From NCBI RefSeq assembly GCF_008923185.1, contig NZ_WBMT01000014.1, positions 248,001 through 312,000 of the forward strand: a stretch of 64,000 nt of DNA, given 5' to 3'. How positions within the stretch are numbered: the stretch's first letter is position 1; each line of letters begins with the position of its first letter. This DNA comes from Actinomadura rudentiformis. Lineage in GTDB: Bacteria; Actinomycetota; Actinomycetes; Streptosporangiales; Streptosporangiaceae. Positions 26,811 through 36,230 of the stretch are shown in pieces. Both the position numbers and the translations under genes were made by a program. Under the pieces are notes generated by a model that ran no database searches, was not told the DNA's origin, and saw only the letters and a list, made by a program, of their open reading frames with translations.

Positions 26811-29356
26811 ACGCCCGGGAGACCCTGCACGCGTGGGTCGAGATCGGCGATCCGGCCGAGGTGATCCGCCGGGCCCGTGCCCTGGCGCCGGACGAGCGCC
26901 GTGCCGTCGCCGCCGAGCTGCCCCGCTACCTGCGGGACCGCCGCGACTCCGCCGAGTTCCGGTGGCTCGGCCCGGACGTGACCACGTCTCTGCTGGTCGC
27001 CGGCGCGGCGACGATCGGCGGCGCGGCGGGCGTCGCCGCCTGGGTGTGGCGCGCCGAGCTGCGGTCGGCGGGTGGGGTGGTGGGCAGGGACCGGGACCTG
27101 GGGACCCTCGTCCGGCAGGCCGTCGCGGACCGGCCGAACGCCTGGCGGTCCGACCTCGCCCGGCGGGTCGCCGCACGGCTGCGGGTGAACGGCGAACGCT
27201 GGATCGAGTACCGGTACTGGCTCCTGGCGGCCGATCTGGTCCGTGAGCTGGGCGAGGAGCCGCCGACCGACGACGCGTTCGTGCTCATCTGGGCCGAGAA
27301 CAGCCCGGCGCGCACCCCGCTGGAGCACGATCCCTTCCTCGACACCCTGCTGCCCCGGTTGTTCGAGGTGGACGGGCTCGGATCCGGCCTCTCGTGCCAC
27401 GGCACGCTCGTCACGCTCGCGCGGGACGGGCGGATCAAACGCGAGGCGTTGCTGGACGGATGCGTCGCCCGTTTCCTGCGCGGCGGGCGGGCCGCGGATC
27501 TGCGCTGGTTCGTCCAGCTGTACGAGTCGCTCGAACCGGTGGTGGACGAGGCGGCCGCCCGCCTCCGCGACCTCGTTCGCCTGCTTCCCGCCGCTCCCAC
27601 TCCGGTCGCCGAGCTGGCGCTGCGGGAGATCCGCCGGGTGGACGAGACCGAGCCGCTGGCCGGGGACGTCTTCGCGGAGGTCGCGGACGCGGTGCTCTTC
27701 CGCCCGGAGAAGAAGCTCGTCCGCGCCGCGCTCATCTGGCTCGACCGGACGGCCCGCAAGCGGGACCGCGTGGACGCGACGCTGCGGGCCATCACCGTCC
27801 TGCTCGGCGCCGACGATCTCGACCTGCGCGAACGTGCGGAGAAGATCGCCGCCAAGCACGCGGCGAAGGCGACCGCCGATACGCGGGCCGCCTTGTCCGT
27901 GGAGCCCCCGACGACGTCCGCGCCCCTGCCCGGTCCCCCTCCGTTCACGCCGCGCGAGCATCCCGGGCCGATCGCGTCACCGGCGGAGCTGGCGGAAGAG
28001 ATCAGCGCGTCGATGCGGGTCACCCCCGACGAGGCGCTCTCCGCTCTCGACCGTTTGCTCGCCGGCCTCGTGGAGTGCGCGTACCGCGACGCGGAGGGCA
28101 CCCGGACGGCGCTGGCACGTGTCCTGCCGGAAGCGGCGAACGAGGCCTCCGCACCGGACGCCGCCGAGGTGGCGACTTGGCTGACCCGGATCGCCGCGAG
28201 GTTCGCTGATTCGGAGGCCCCTGGGGGATTGCGCGTCCTGCTTGGGAAGTTCCAGCGGAAGCCGGCTTGGTACGCGCAGAGCTACAGACCCCTTCCGGAA
28301 CGGTTCCTCGCCTGGCGGATGCGCGAGATTCCCGCGGCGGCGGGCCGTTCGCCCGTGTTGCTGGCCACGCCGACGACCGCGAGCGGTCACCTCGACGCCG
28401 ACGTGCTCGTGGCCCGGATGCGGCGGCTGGAAGACGCCGGGCTCGCGCCCCTGCCGTCCGACCTGTGCCAGGCCATGCTCCGGGTACCTCGTGACATCGG
28501 CGCCGGCACCGTGGCGGCGTCCGCACGGCTGGCCAGCGACGCGGGCCGCGCGCTGGCGTCGTGGTTGGCCGCGGGCGGCCTTCCCGACCCCGGGGTCACC
28601 TGTGCGAACGTGACGCTGCCCGGCCCGTACCCTCCGTTCGAAGCCTCATCCCGCATGCTGGCCACCGTCACCACGGAGGCCGACCTGCCCGGCGACATCG
28701 CCGCGCTCCTCCGGCTGCCGTGGACCGGCACGTGGCAGAGCCTGCCCAAGGGCTACCACCGCGGCGGCGTCAGTGTGTGGCCCACGCTGCTTCCTTCGCA
28801 TCGTGAAGTGGCGGCGGCGCACATGCTGCCGTACCTGCCGGAGTGGTCGCAGTATTGGCGTGAATCAGGCACGGTGCTCCTGGCCCTCGCCGAAGCGGAC
28901 GGCCCCGCCGGTGCCGCCACGGCGACCGTCCTGGCCTACGGGCTGAACGCCCAGACCAAGTCCGAACGGGCGGGCTCCGTCGATGCCGTTCTGGCGTTCA
29001 GCGGCCGCGGGCAGCTCCCCGCGCGCGAGCTGGGCGACGCCATCGCCACGCTGTACCGGCAGGGCGGGCTTAAGATCAACCGCGTCGCGGAGGCCCTCGA
29101 CGAGAGCGCGCGGGCCGGCGCGTACACCGACGTGTGGACCATCCTGGCCACCGCGCTGCCGCGGCTCCTCCCCGTTCGCGGCGAACGGGCGGCCGCCGGG
29201 CTCCCCGACCTGCTCGCCGTCGCCACCCGGGCCGCCGAGGCCCTCGGGGCGCGTGAGAATCTGGCCGGGCTCTCCGACGTGGCGGGGCGCGGCGGCACGA
29301 GCCGTCTGGTGCGAGAGGCCGCCCGGCTGCACCGCGCCCTTGCGCGGGAACGCTGA
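26807..29356 (+). CDS. Large helical-repeat protein of unknown function, partner of the SWIM protein (DUF6493-like)
   Basis: The 849-residue protein begins VNARETLHAWVEIGDPAEVIRRAR. It is built of Leu/Arg-rich alpha-helical repeats (for example LDGCVARFLRGGRAADLRWF, and KLVRAALIWLDRTARKRDRVD) and no catalytic motif is visible. It is coupled to the SWIM gene (GTGA overlap). A paralog follows directly downstream with collinear sequence throughout, sharing DLRERAEKIAAKHAAKA and SRLVREAARLHRAL. I recall actinobacterial DUF6493 proteins beside SWIM proteins; that family name is from memory. The long upstream open frame of this phase is not used. Confidence 0.8.
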   Translation: MNARETLHAWVEIGDPAEVIRRARALAPDERRAVAAELPRYLRDRRDSAEFRWLGPDVTTSLLVAGAATIGGAAGVAAWVWRAELRSAGGVVGRDRDLGTLVRQAVADRPNAWRSDLARRVAARLRVNGERWIEYRYWLLAADLVRELGEEPPTDDAFVLIWAENSPARTPLEHDPFLDTLLPRLFEVDGLGSGLSCHGTLVTLARDGRIKREALLDGCVARFLRGGRAADLRWFVQLYESLEPVVDEAAARLRDLVRLLPAAPTPVAELALREIRRVDETEPLAGDVFAEVADAVLFRPEKKLVRAALIWLDRTARKRDRVDATLRAITVLLGADDLDLRERAEKIAAKHAAKATADTRAALSVEPPTTSAPLPGPPPFTPREHPGPIASPAELAEEISASMRVTPDEALSALDRLLAGLVECAYRDAEGTRTALARVLPEAANEASAPDAAEVATWLTRIAARFADSEAPGGLRVLLGKFQRKPAWYAQSYRPLPERFLAWRMREIPAAAGRSPVLLATPTTASGHLDADVLVARMRRLEDAGLAPLPSDLCQAMLRVPRDIGAGTVAASARLASDAGRALASWLAAGGLPDPGVTCANVTLPGPYPPFEASSRMLATVTTEADLPGDIAALLRLPWTGTWQSLPKGYHRGGVSVWPTLLPSHREVAAAHMLPYLPEWSQYWRESGTVLLALAEADGPAGAATATVLAYGLNAQTKSERAGSVDAVLAFSGRGQLPARELGDAIATLYRQGGLKINRVAEALDESARAGAYTDVWTILATALPRLLPVRGERAAAGLPDLLAVATRAAEALGARENLAGLSDVAGRGGTSRLVREAARLHRALARER

Positions 29357-29369
29357 CAAAGGAACGCCG

Positions 29370-32027
29370 ATGTACACGTGGGACGACGTCCGCGCTCAGA
29401 TCACCGCCGGAAACTTCGAGGTCGTGGCCGCGATGCTCACCATGCCCGGCGAGATCGACCGGCGCACGATCGCCGCAGAACTGCCCGGCTACATCAGAGA
29501 CGGGACCGGCGGCACAGTCCACTGGACCGAACGCACCCGGCAGATCCAGGCACTGCTGGTCGCGGGCGCGGCCTGCATCCCTGGCGCCGCCGCGGTGGCG
29601 AACTGGCTGTGCCGCGCCGACCTGGACCGGTTGGACATCAACGCCCAGGCGACGGCGCACGCCCGGCTGATCGCTCAGGTCGTCGCCGACCGCCCGGCCC
29701 CCTGGCGCGCGGAGGTGGCCCGGCGGATCTCCCGCCGCCTGCGCGTCGCCGACCAGGCGTCGTGGGGTTCGGAGACCCACTGGCGGCTCGCGGACGTGCT
29801 CGCCCGCGGTGCGGGTGAGGGCCTCCCCGAGGATGACGCGTACCTCGTGGGATGGGTGCGATGGACCCGACCGTATCCCGGGTTGAACGAGGAGCCGTAC
29901 CTCGATGTGCTCGTTCCCCGGCTGTTCGAGGTCGAGGCCGTCGGCCGGGTGCTCGGCGGCGGCCCCGGCGACGACCCGTGGATCGACATGCTCCTGCGGC
30001 TGGCCGGCACGGGCCGTGTCAAGCGGGAGCTTCTGCTCGACGGCTGTGTCCGCCGCTTCCTGCGCGGCGGGCGGATTCAGGATCTGCGCTGGTACGCCGC
30101 GCTCTACCGGGCGCTGGAGCCGTCGCTCACGGAGGTGTCCGCACGTACCCGTGATCTCTCCCGGCTGCTGCCCGCCGCGCCCAGCCAGATCGCCGCGCTC
30201 GCGCTGGACGAGCTGCGCCGCGTCGACGACGCCGGTGAACTCGACGATGCGGCGTTCGCCGAAGCGGCCGAGGCGCTTCTGTTCCGTCCGGAGCGGAAAC
30301 TGGTCCGCGCCACGTTCTCGTGGATCGACCGGACCGCCCGGAAGCGTGACCGCGTGGACGCCACACTCGCCGCGCTCACCGTCGCGTTCGGCCAGGAAAG
30401 CATCGATCTTCGGGAACGCGCGGCGAACATCGCCGCCAAGCACGCGGCCAAGGCGGGCGAAGCCGCGCACGACGACGTCCGGCGGGCGGCGGCCGGCCTG
30501 CCCAAGGAGGCCCGTGACCGCATCGCCGAAACGTTCGGCACGGTGACCGTCACGGCCGTGACCACCCCGCCCGCCCGGCCGGCACCTCCACCGCCGCCCC
30601 GTGAACTTCCGCCCCCGATCGCCTCTGTCGCTGAGCTGACCGAGGAGATGGCGGTGCATCTGCGCGGCGACCTGACATGGGCGGACGGCGAACGTGTGCT
30701 CGCCGGCCTGGTCCAGTTCGCGCACCGCGAGCCCGACGAGACCCGGGCCGCCATGCGGCGGCTCGTCCCGGACGTCGCGCCGTGGCTGCCCTTCGAGCAC
30801 GACCGCTTCGGCGACCACCCCACGACCTGGCTGGGCGCCGCCCTCTGTTCGCTGGTCCCGCCGACCGATTCCCGCCCGTATCCGGCGTCGCCCCCGGACG
30901 CCGGCGACCGCGGACCGGCACCCACCGCTGTCCTGCGCACCCGCTTGCGCGAGATCGTCGGCGCGGTGGGCCGCCTTCCGGTGCTCCTGTCGACGCCGAC
31001 CTGCTCCACCGGCCACATCTCCCCGGAGGTCCTTGTCGAACGGCTCGAACGGCTGGAGGCGGCGGGCCTGCGGCCTGGCCCGTTCGACCTGGACCAGGCG
31101 CTGCTCCGGCTCCCTCGTGACCTCCCGGATGACATCGTGCTCCGCGCCCAGCGCCTCACCTCACCGGAGGGCCGCTGGACGGCCGCGTGGCTCGCGGACC
31201 GCGGGATGCCCGATCCGGCCGTGATCTGCACAGCGGTCTCCCTCCCGCGCACCGTGTACTCCTGGCGGGGCAGCGAACAGCAGGACGTCGTCCGCGTCCT
31301 GCCGACGGTCCTCGCCGCTGACAGCGACGGTGTCGTGCCGGACCCGGACGGCGTCGCCGGGCGGCTGCTCGACCTGCCCCACGGCGGGGAGTGGACGCGG
31401 CTCGAACCGGCGACGTACGCCCCCTCCTGCTTCTCGTGGTGGCCCTCTCTCCTCCCCTCCCATCGCGAGATCCTCGCCGCACACCTGCTCGTCCCTCTCG
31501 CGGACCGGACCGAGGCGCGCGACGGCCAGGGGGCCGTCCTTCTCGCCCTGGCCGAGGCCGATGGTCCCGTCGGCCCCGCGATGGCCACCGCGCTCGCCCT
31601 CGGCCTCACCTCCAGGAGAACGGAGGAGCGCTCCGCCTCGGTCGACGCCTTCCTCACGTTCTGCGCACGAGGGCAACTCCCTGCGGTCGGCGAGGCGATC
31701 GCCGCACTGGACCGGCAGCTCAAGCTCAAACCGGGTGACCGACGCCCTGACCGGTGCGGCCCGCGCCGGCGCGCATCCCGACGTCCTCCATGTGATCACC
31801 TCTGCGCTCCCGGCGCTGCTCTCCCGTCTGGGGGAACGTCCCCCGGCCGGTCTGGCAGACCTCATCGCCCTCGCCACCGAGGCGGCGGAGACCGGTGCCC
31901 GGTCCATGATCCCCGCCGGGCTCGCCGAGCTCGCCGGGCGGACCGGATCCAGCCGGCTGGCCCGCGAGGCCGGCCGCCTCCACCGCGCCTTGACGTGATA
32001 CCCCCGTCCCGTACCATGAACGGGTAA
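29370..32027 (+). CDS. Frameshifted paralog of the large helical-repeat protein
   Basis: ATG 29370 with AAAGGA 6 nt upstream opens a frame related to the preceding gene along its whole length (LDGCVRRFLRGGRIQDLRWY, KLVRATFSWIDRTARKRDRVD). At 31728-31730 the sequence reads CTCAAA-CCGGGT where alignment with the paralog predicts CTCAAC-CGGGTG. One extra A shifts the frame, so the annotated frame runs into an unrelated Arg/Pro-rich tail ending at 32027. The +1 frame ends properly at 31998 with TGSSRLAREAGRLHRALT, matching the paralog C-terminus. Unshifted, the protein would be 875 residues. It may be a pseudogene, a sequencing indel, or programmed slippage. Confidence 0.75.
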   Translation: MYTWDDVRAQITAGNFEVVAAMLTMPGEIDRRTIAAELPGYIRDGTGGTVHWTERTRQIQALLVAGAACIPGAAAVANWLCRADLDRLDINAQATAHARLIAQVVADRPAPWRAEVARRISRRLRVADQASWGSETHWRLADVLARGAGEGLPEDDAYLVGWVRWTRPYPGLNEEPYLDVLVPRLFEVEAVGRVLGGGPGDDPWIDMLLRLAGTGRVKRELLLDGCVRRFLRGGRIQDLRWYAALYRALEPSLTEVSARTRDLSRLLPAAPSQIAALALDELRRVDDAGELDDAAFAEAAEALLFRPERKLVRATFSWIDRTARKRDRVDATLAALTVAFGQESIDLRERAANIAAKHAAKAGEAAHDDVRRAAAGLPKEARDRIAETFGTVTVTAVTTPPARPAPPPPPRELPPPIASVAELTEEMAVHLRGDLTWADGERVLAGLVQFAHREPDETRAAMRRLVPDVAPWLPFEHDRFGDHPTTWLGAALCSLVPPTDSRPYPASPPDAGDRGPAPTAVLRTRLREIVGAVGRLPVLLSTPTCSTGHISPEVLVERLERLEAAGLRPGPFDLDQALLRLPRDLPDDIVLRAQRLTSPEGRWTAAWLADRGMPDPAVICTAVSLPRTVYSWRGSEQQDVVRVLPTVLAADSDGVVPDPDGVAGRLLDLPHGGEWTRLEPATYAPSCFSWWPSLLPSHREILAAHLLVPLADRTEARDGQGAVLLALAEADGPVGPAMATALALGLTSRRTEERSASVDAFLTFCARGQLPAVGEAIAALDRQLKLKPGDRRPDRCGPRRRASRRPPCDHLCAPGAALPSGGTSPGRSGRPHRPRHRGGGDRCPVHDPRRARRARRADRIQPAGPRGRPPPPRLDVIPPSRTMNG

Positions 32028-32072
32028 TTCAGGCATAATGGCGCGTTCGCTCATGACAGAATGGGGTGGGAC

Positions 32073-33320
32073 ATGACGGCCCTCAGTGAGACACCGGCCG
32101 AACCCACCCTCGGGCGACATCCCGCCCAGCGGCGGGTCCTCACCGTGCTCACGGCCACCCAGGTGCTGGGCGGCATCGGCGTCGCCACCGGGGTCGCCAT
32201 CAGCACCCTGGCCGCCGCCACGCTCTCGGGCTCCGAGACGGTCGGCGGCCTGGCCCAGACGAGCGCGGTCACGGGCGCCGCCGTCCTGGCGATCCCGATG
32301 GCGCGCGCCGCCTCCCGCCACGGGCGCCGGGCCGCCCTCACCCTGGCGTACGGCGCGGGCGCCCTCGGCGCCGTGATCGCCACGGTCGCCGCCACCCTGG
32401 AGTCCTGGCCGCTGCTGCTCGCGGGCCTGTTCCTCTTCGGCGGCGGCACCGCCGGCGGTCTCGCCGCCCGCTATGCCGCCACCGACCTGGCCCGCCCCAC
32501 CCACGCCGCCCGGGACCTGTCCGTCGTCGTCTGGGCCACCACGATCGGCTCGGTCGCCGGGCCCAACCTCGCCCGGCCCGCTGACGACCTGGGCCGGACG
32601 CTCGGCCTGTCAGAGTGGGCGGGCCCCTATGCCCTCGCGGCCGCCGCCTTCGGGCTGGCGATGCTCGGCGTCTTCGCCCTCCTCCGCCCCGACCCGCTCC
32701 AGAATGCCGGCCCGAAGACGACCACCCGCCGTTCCAACGGCTGGCAGACCCTGCGCGCCACCCCGCGCGCCCGGCTCGCCGTCGCCGCGATCGTCGTGAG
32801 CCACATGGTCATGGTCTCCGTGATGACCATGACGCCGGTCCACCTCAACCACGGCCACGCGAGCCTCACGGTCGTGGGCGTCGTCATCAGCCTGCACATC
32901 GCCGGGATGTACGCGCTCTCGCCCGTCGCGGGATGGCTGGCGGACAACCACGGCCGGATCCCGGCGCTCCTGGCCGGCATGGCCCTTCTGGCGTCCGCCG
33001 CCGCCCTGGCCACCGTCTCCGCCCCGCACCACGTCACCCGGCTGACGATCGCCCTCGTCCTGCTGGGGCTCGGCTGGTCGTTCGGCCTCGTCGCGGGCTC
33101 CGCCCTGCTGACCGAGTCCGTTCCCCCGGCACAGCGACCGGCCGTCCAGGGCATCTCCGACCTGATGATGAACGGCGGCGGCGCCCTGGGCGGCCTGGCC
33201 GCCGGGGCTATCGTGACCGTCTTCTCCTACGGCACCCTCTCCGCGATCGCTGTGCTCCTGGTGCTCCCCATGACCGCGGCCCTGGTCCTCAGCTGGCTTC
33301 GCCGCCCGCCCGGGTCCTGA
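32073..33320 (+). CDS. MFS transporter
   Basis: This 415-residue transporter has about twelve hydrophobic segments and the motif A loop in the N-half (ARAASRHGRRAALTLAYG) and again after TM8 (GWLADNHGRIPALL), typical of major facilitator drug/sugar exporters. The ATG at 32073 has GGGGTGGGAC upstream; the frame to 32061 adds 4 residues. It begins 46 nt after the frameshifted paralog and 74 nt before ogt. Substrate cannot be deduced; exporters of this size next to TetR and MarR genes are often efflux pumps. Confidence 0.88.
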   Translation: MTALSETPAEPTLGRHPAQRRVLTVLTATQVLGGIGVATGVAISTLAAATLSGSETVGGLAQTSAVTGAAVLAIPMARAASRHGRRAALTLAYGAGALGAVIATVAATLESWPLLLAGLFLFGGGTAGGLAARYAATDLARPTHAARDLSVVVWATTIGSVAGPNLARPADDLGRTLGLSEWAGPYALAAAAFGLAMLGVFALLRPDPLQNAGPKTTTRRSNGWQTLRATPRARLAVAAIVVSHMVMVSVMTMTPVHLNHGHASLTVVGVVISLHIAGMYALSPVAGWLADNHGRIPALLAGMALLASAAALATVSAPHHVTRLTIALVLLGLGWSFGLVAGSALLTESVPPAQRPAVQGISDLMMNGGGALGGLAAGAIVTVFSYGTLSAIAVLLVLPMTAALVLSWLRRPPGS

Positions 33321-33393
33321 GGCGTGCAACGATCACGGGCGTCCCGGTGTTGTTCATAGGAGAGCTCATGGCGGACGCTGAGGAGGTCCGAAG

Positions 33394-33954
33394 ATGGAGA
33401 CCGTGACGGAGACGCTGACGCTCGGCGCGATCGAGACCTCGCTGGGCCGGTTGCTGGTCGGCGCCACCGAGAACGGCGTCGCCCACCTGTCGTTCAAGGA
33501 CACCCCCGGCACGCGGGCCCGGGCGGTGAAGAGGGCCGGGTTGCCGGTCGTGGACGACCCGGGCCGTACGGCCGAGGCCCTGGCGGGGCTCGCCGACTAC
33601 TTCGCCGGGAAGAGCCTGACGTTCGAGGTGCCGATCGACTGGCGGCTGACGTCGGACGTGCAGCGCAAGGTCCTGACCACGCTGTACGAGCAGGTGCCGT
33701 ACGGGAAGGTCGTCACGTACGGCGAGCTCGACCGGCTCAGCGGCCTCAACGTGGGCGCCCAGGCGATCGGCCAGGTCATGGGCAGCAACCCGATCCCCGT
33801 GATCGTGCCGTGCCACCGGGTGGTGGCCGCGAACGGGCTGGGCGGCTACAGCGGCGGCTCCGGCGTCGAGGTCAAGCGGTGGCTGCTGACGCTGGAGGGT
33901 TCGGTGCCCGCGACGCTCGATTGGGATCCGGACCAGGGCCCCACCGCTCCGTAG
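33394..33954 (+). CDS. ogt: Methylated-DNA-[protein]-cysteine S-methyltransferase
   Basis: This 186-residue DNA-repair protein transfers the methyl group from O6-methylguanine to its own Cys. The active site is seen as VIVPCHRVVAANGLGGYSGG, with the reactive Cys in PCHR; the helix-turn-helix part is VPYGKVVTYGELDRLSG. N-terminal 90 residues are a partial RNase-H-like domain, normal for Ogt. ATG 33394 has GAGGAGG 7 nt upstream. A TetR gene follows 14 nt downstream and is probably co-transcribed, perhaps for alkylation response, although this is inferred. Confidence 0.95.
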   Translation: METVTETLTLGAIETSLGRLLVGATENGVAHLSFKDTPGTRARAVKRAGLPVVDDPGRTAEALAGLADYFAGKSLTFEVPIDWRLTSDVQRKVLTTLYEQVPYGKVVTYGELDRLSGLNVGAQAIGQVMGSNPIPVIVPCHRVVAANGLGGYSGGSGVEVKRWLLTLEGSVPATLDWDPDQGPTAP

Positions 33955-33968
33955 GGGAGAATGGCGAG

Positions 33969-34637
33969 GTGCCGAAAATCAGCGAAGCCACCGTCGCCGA
34001 GCACCGCGCCCGCCAGCTCCGGACCCTCCTCGACACGGCCCGTGCCCTGGTCGCCGAGGAGGGCATCGAGGCGCTGTCGCTCGCCGCGCTCGCGCGCCGC
34101 GTGGGGCTGTCACGGCCCAGCCTGTACGAGTACTTCCGTTCCAAGGACGACCTGGTCGCGGCCATCGTCGAGGACGAACTGCCGCGCTGGGCCTCGCTGG
34201 TCGACGAGGCGCTCGCCGGGCCGCCGGACCTGGCGGCCAAGGTCGAGGCCTACATCCGCGTTCAGCTCGAAGTCATGACCGACGGACGGCACGCCGCCGC
34301 CGTCGCGCTCGTGGAGCACGCGCTGGCTGAGCCCATCCCACCGCAGCCCTCCCCACCGCAGCCTGCCCGGCCGAAGGCGGCGGAGCACGGCCACGGCGGT
34401 GAGGCACGGCGGATCCGCGAGGGTCACGCGCAGCTGCTCCGGCCGCTCGTGACGGTGCTCGACGAGGCCGGGGTCTCCGGGCCGGAGCTGCGCGCCCATC
34501 TGATCCAGGGCATCGTCGACGCGGCGGCCAAGCTCTTCGCCGAACGGCCGGGCAACGCCGAGGAGGTCATCTCCACGGCGGTCGCGCAGGCCCTGCACGG
34601 CCTCGGGACCGGTCAGCCTTTGGCGGAGACCTCGTAG
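33969..34637 (+). CDS. TetR-family regulator
   Basis: This 222-residue protein has a typical N-terminal HTH: LDTARALVAEEGIEALSLAALARRVGLSRPSLYEYFRSKDDLV (the recognition helix is the SRPSLYEYF region). The ligand domain includes a flexible Pro-rich insert PPQPSPPQPARPKAAEHGHG that is unusual. The GTG at 33969 follows GGGGAG by 10 nt. It overlaps the 3' end of the convergent SDR gene by 25 nt, so antisense interference is possible. The likely targets are ogt, itself, or the adjacent SDR. Confidence 0.88.
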   Translation: MPKISEATVAEHRARQLRTLLDTARALVAEEGIEALSLAALARRVGLSRPSLYEYFRSKDDLVAAIVEDELPRWASLVDEALAGPPDLAAKVEAYIRVQLEVMTDGRHAAAVALVEHALAEPIPPQPSPPQPARPKAAEHGHGGEARRIREGHAQLLRPLVTVLDEAGVSGPELRAHLIQGIVDAAAKLFAERPGNAEEVISTAVAQALHGLGTGQPLAETS

Positions 34638-35530
34638 CCGACACCGGTGAGGTCCTCGGAGACCTCCCACAGCCGGCGACCCACCTCGGGTTTGGACGCG
34701 GCCGGGGGCGTGAAGACCTTGGTGGGCGCGCCCCGAAGCTGGACGAGCCGCGGGCCGTAGCAGGCACCCGGCTGGACGCCGGGCGCGGTCGCCGCGTACA
34801 GCGAAGGCAGCGCCCCGGCCGCCGCCGACTGCGCCAGGACCACGTTGCCGGCCGCGGCGACCCGCTCCTCCAGCTTGTTGCCCGCCATCTTCGGGCCCGT
34901 CCCTTGCAGGTTGGTGGCGGCGTAGCCGGGATGCGCCGCCACGCTCAGCACGTCGGGGAATCGCCGCGCCAGCTCCTTGGCGAAGACGAGATTGGCGAAC
35001 TTGGACTGGGCGTAGGCACCCCACTTGCGATAGCGCTTCTCCCCTTGCAGGTCGTCGAAACGCAGCCGCCCGGTGTGGGCGAAACCGCTGGTGAGTGTCA
35101 CCACGCGCGGCGCGGACGCGGCGAGAAGGGCTGGGAGCAGCAACCCGGTGAGAGCGAAATGCCCGAGATGGTTGGTGCCGAACTGCATCTCGAAGCCGTC
35201 GGCCGTGGTCTGGCGCGGGAGGGCCATCACCCCCGCGTTGTTGACCAGGATGTCGAGCGGGGCGGCGCCGTGCGTGCCCGCGAACGTGCGCACCGAGGAG
35301 AGGTCGGCGAGGTCGAGCGGGGCCAGGGCCACCTCGCCGGTGGGGACCGCCGACATGATCTGGTCGTGGGCACGCTGTCCGCGCTCCATGCTGCGGCAGG
35401 CCAGCACGACGGACGCGCCGTGCCGGGCGAGCTCGAGCGCGGTGTGGTAGCCGAGGCCGCTGTTGGCCCCGGTGACGATCGCCCGGCGACCGCTGAGATC
35501 CGGGATGTCGGCCGCAGTCCAGCCGCTCAT
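34613..35530 (-). CDS. Short-chain dehydrogenase, retinol-dehydrogenase-like
   Basis: This 305-residue SDR shows the cofactor motif VTGANSGLGYHTALEL, the NNAGVMALP segment, catalytic Ser in VVTLTSGFAH, and the YAQSK Tyr/Lys pair (GAYAQSKFANLVFAKEL). The family (RDH11/13-like) reduces aldehydes or ketones using NADPH. The frame extends to 35545, but the ATG at 35530 has GGAGGTG 8 nt before it. The gene overlaps the TetR gene tail-to-tail. Substrate not predictable. Confidence 0.9.
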   Translation of the reverse strand: MSGWTAADIPDLSGRRAIVTGANSGLGYHTALELARHGASVVLACRSMERGQRAHDQIMSAVPTGEVALAPLDLADLSSVRTFAGTHGAAPLDILVNNAGVMALPRQTTADGFEMQFGTNHLGHFALTGLLLPALLAASAPRVVTLTSGFAHTGRLRFDDLQGEKRYRKWGAYAQSKFANLVFAKELARRFPDVLSVAAHPGYAATNLQGTGPKMAGNKLEERVAAAGNVVLAQSAAAGALPSLYAATAPGVQPGACYGPRLVQLRGAPTKVFTPPAASKPEVGRRLWEVSEDLTGVGYEVSAKG

Positions 35531-35646
35531 GAGGGCCACCTCCACGTCATATCTCGACTCCCCAAATTAGGGGTGTCGTCGAATAGCGACAACCGCTCGT
35601 CTTGGATGTGGCGAACCCCACAGGCCCGCGGCCGCCACGACACCCG

Positions 35647-35666
35647 CGGGGGCCTCTCGGCCCCCG
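35647..35666 (-). terminator. Probable terminator of the glutathione peroxidase gene
   Basis: The 8-bp stem CGGGGGCC/GGCCCCCG with a TCTC loop lies about 45 nt after the stop codon. Confidence 0.55.
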
Positions 35667-35690
35667 AGGTGACGCGTCCTTCTAAGCGGG

Positions 35691-35721
35691 GGTTCTAGGC
35701 GGCAGGGTTCTAGGCGGGCAG
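35691..35721. repeat. 15/16-bp tandem duplication across the gpx stop codon
   Basis: GGTTCTAGGCGGCAG (35691-35705) is followed by GGTTCTAGGCGGGCAG (35706-35721). Each copy carries the TAG on the minus strand, so a second in-frame stop follows the true one. Confidence 0.9.
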
Positions 35722-36198
35722 GTTCTTCTCGATCGCGCTGACGACCTCGGCAGACTCCGGCTCGGTCTGGGGGGCGAAGCGCGCCGCCACGGTGCCGTCG
35801 GGCGCGATGAGGAACTTCTCGAAGTTCCAGCGGATGTCGCCGGTGTGCCCCTCGGCGTCGGCGACGTCGACGAGGCCGGCGTACAACGGGTGGCGCCCCG
35901 GCCCGTTGACCTCGACCTTCTCGGTCATGGGGAACGTCACGCCGTAGGTGGCGGAGCAGAACTGCGCGATCTCCTCGTGCGAGCCCGGCTCCTGACCCAT
36001 GAACTGGTTGCAGGGCACGCCGAGGACCGTGAACCCGCGTCCGGCGAACTGTTCCTGCAACCGCTCCAACCCGGCGTACTGCGGGGTGAGGCCGCACTTG
36101 GACGCGACGTTGACGACCAGCACGGCCTTGCCCTCGTACTGTCCGAGGTCCGCAGAGCCACCCTGCAGACCACCGATCTCTACCTCATAGACAGACAT
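35710..36198 (-). CDS. Glutathione peroxidase family thiol peroxidase
   Basis: This 162-residue protein has the family motifs NVASKCGLTPQY with a Cys (not selenocysteine) peroxidatic residue, GVPCNQFMGQEPG with the resolving Cys region, and IRWNFEKFLI with the catalytic Trp/Asn. In actinomycetes, which lack glutathione, such proteins reduce peroxides with thioredoxin or mycothiol-linked electrons. The ATG at 36198 starts MSVYEVEIGGLQGG, the usual N-terminus; the longer frame to 36423 is not supported. A 15/16-bp duplication covers the stop codon. No coregulated gene is adjacent. Confidence 0.93.
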   Translation of the reverse strand: MSVYEVEIGGLQGGSADLGQYEGKAVLVVNVASKCGLTPQYAGLERLQEQFAGRGFTVLGVPCNQFMGQEPGSHEEIAQFCSATYGVTFPMTEKVEVNGPGRHPLYAGLVDVADAEGHTGDIRWNFEKFLIAPDGTVAARFAPQTEPESAEVVSAIEKNLPA

Positions 36199-36230
36199 GG
36201 GGCAGATCCTAGACCCGCCCCTGACCGCCG

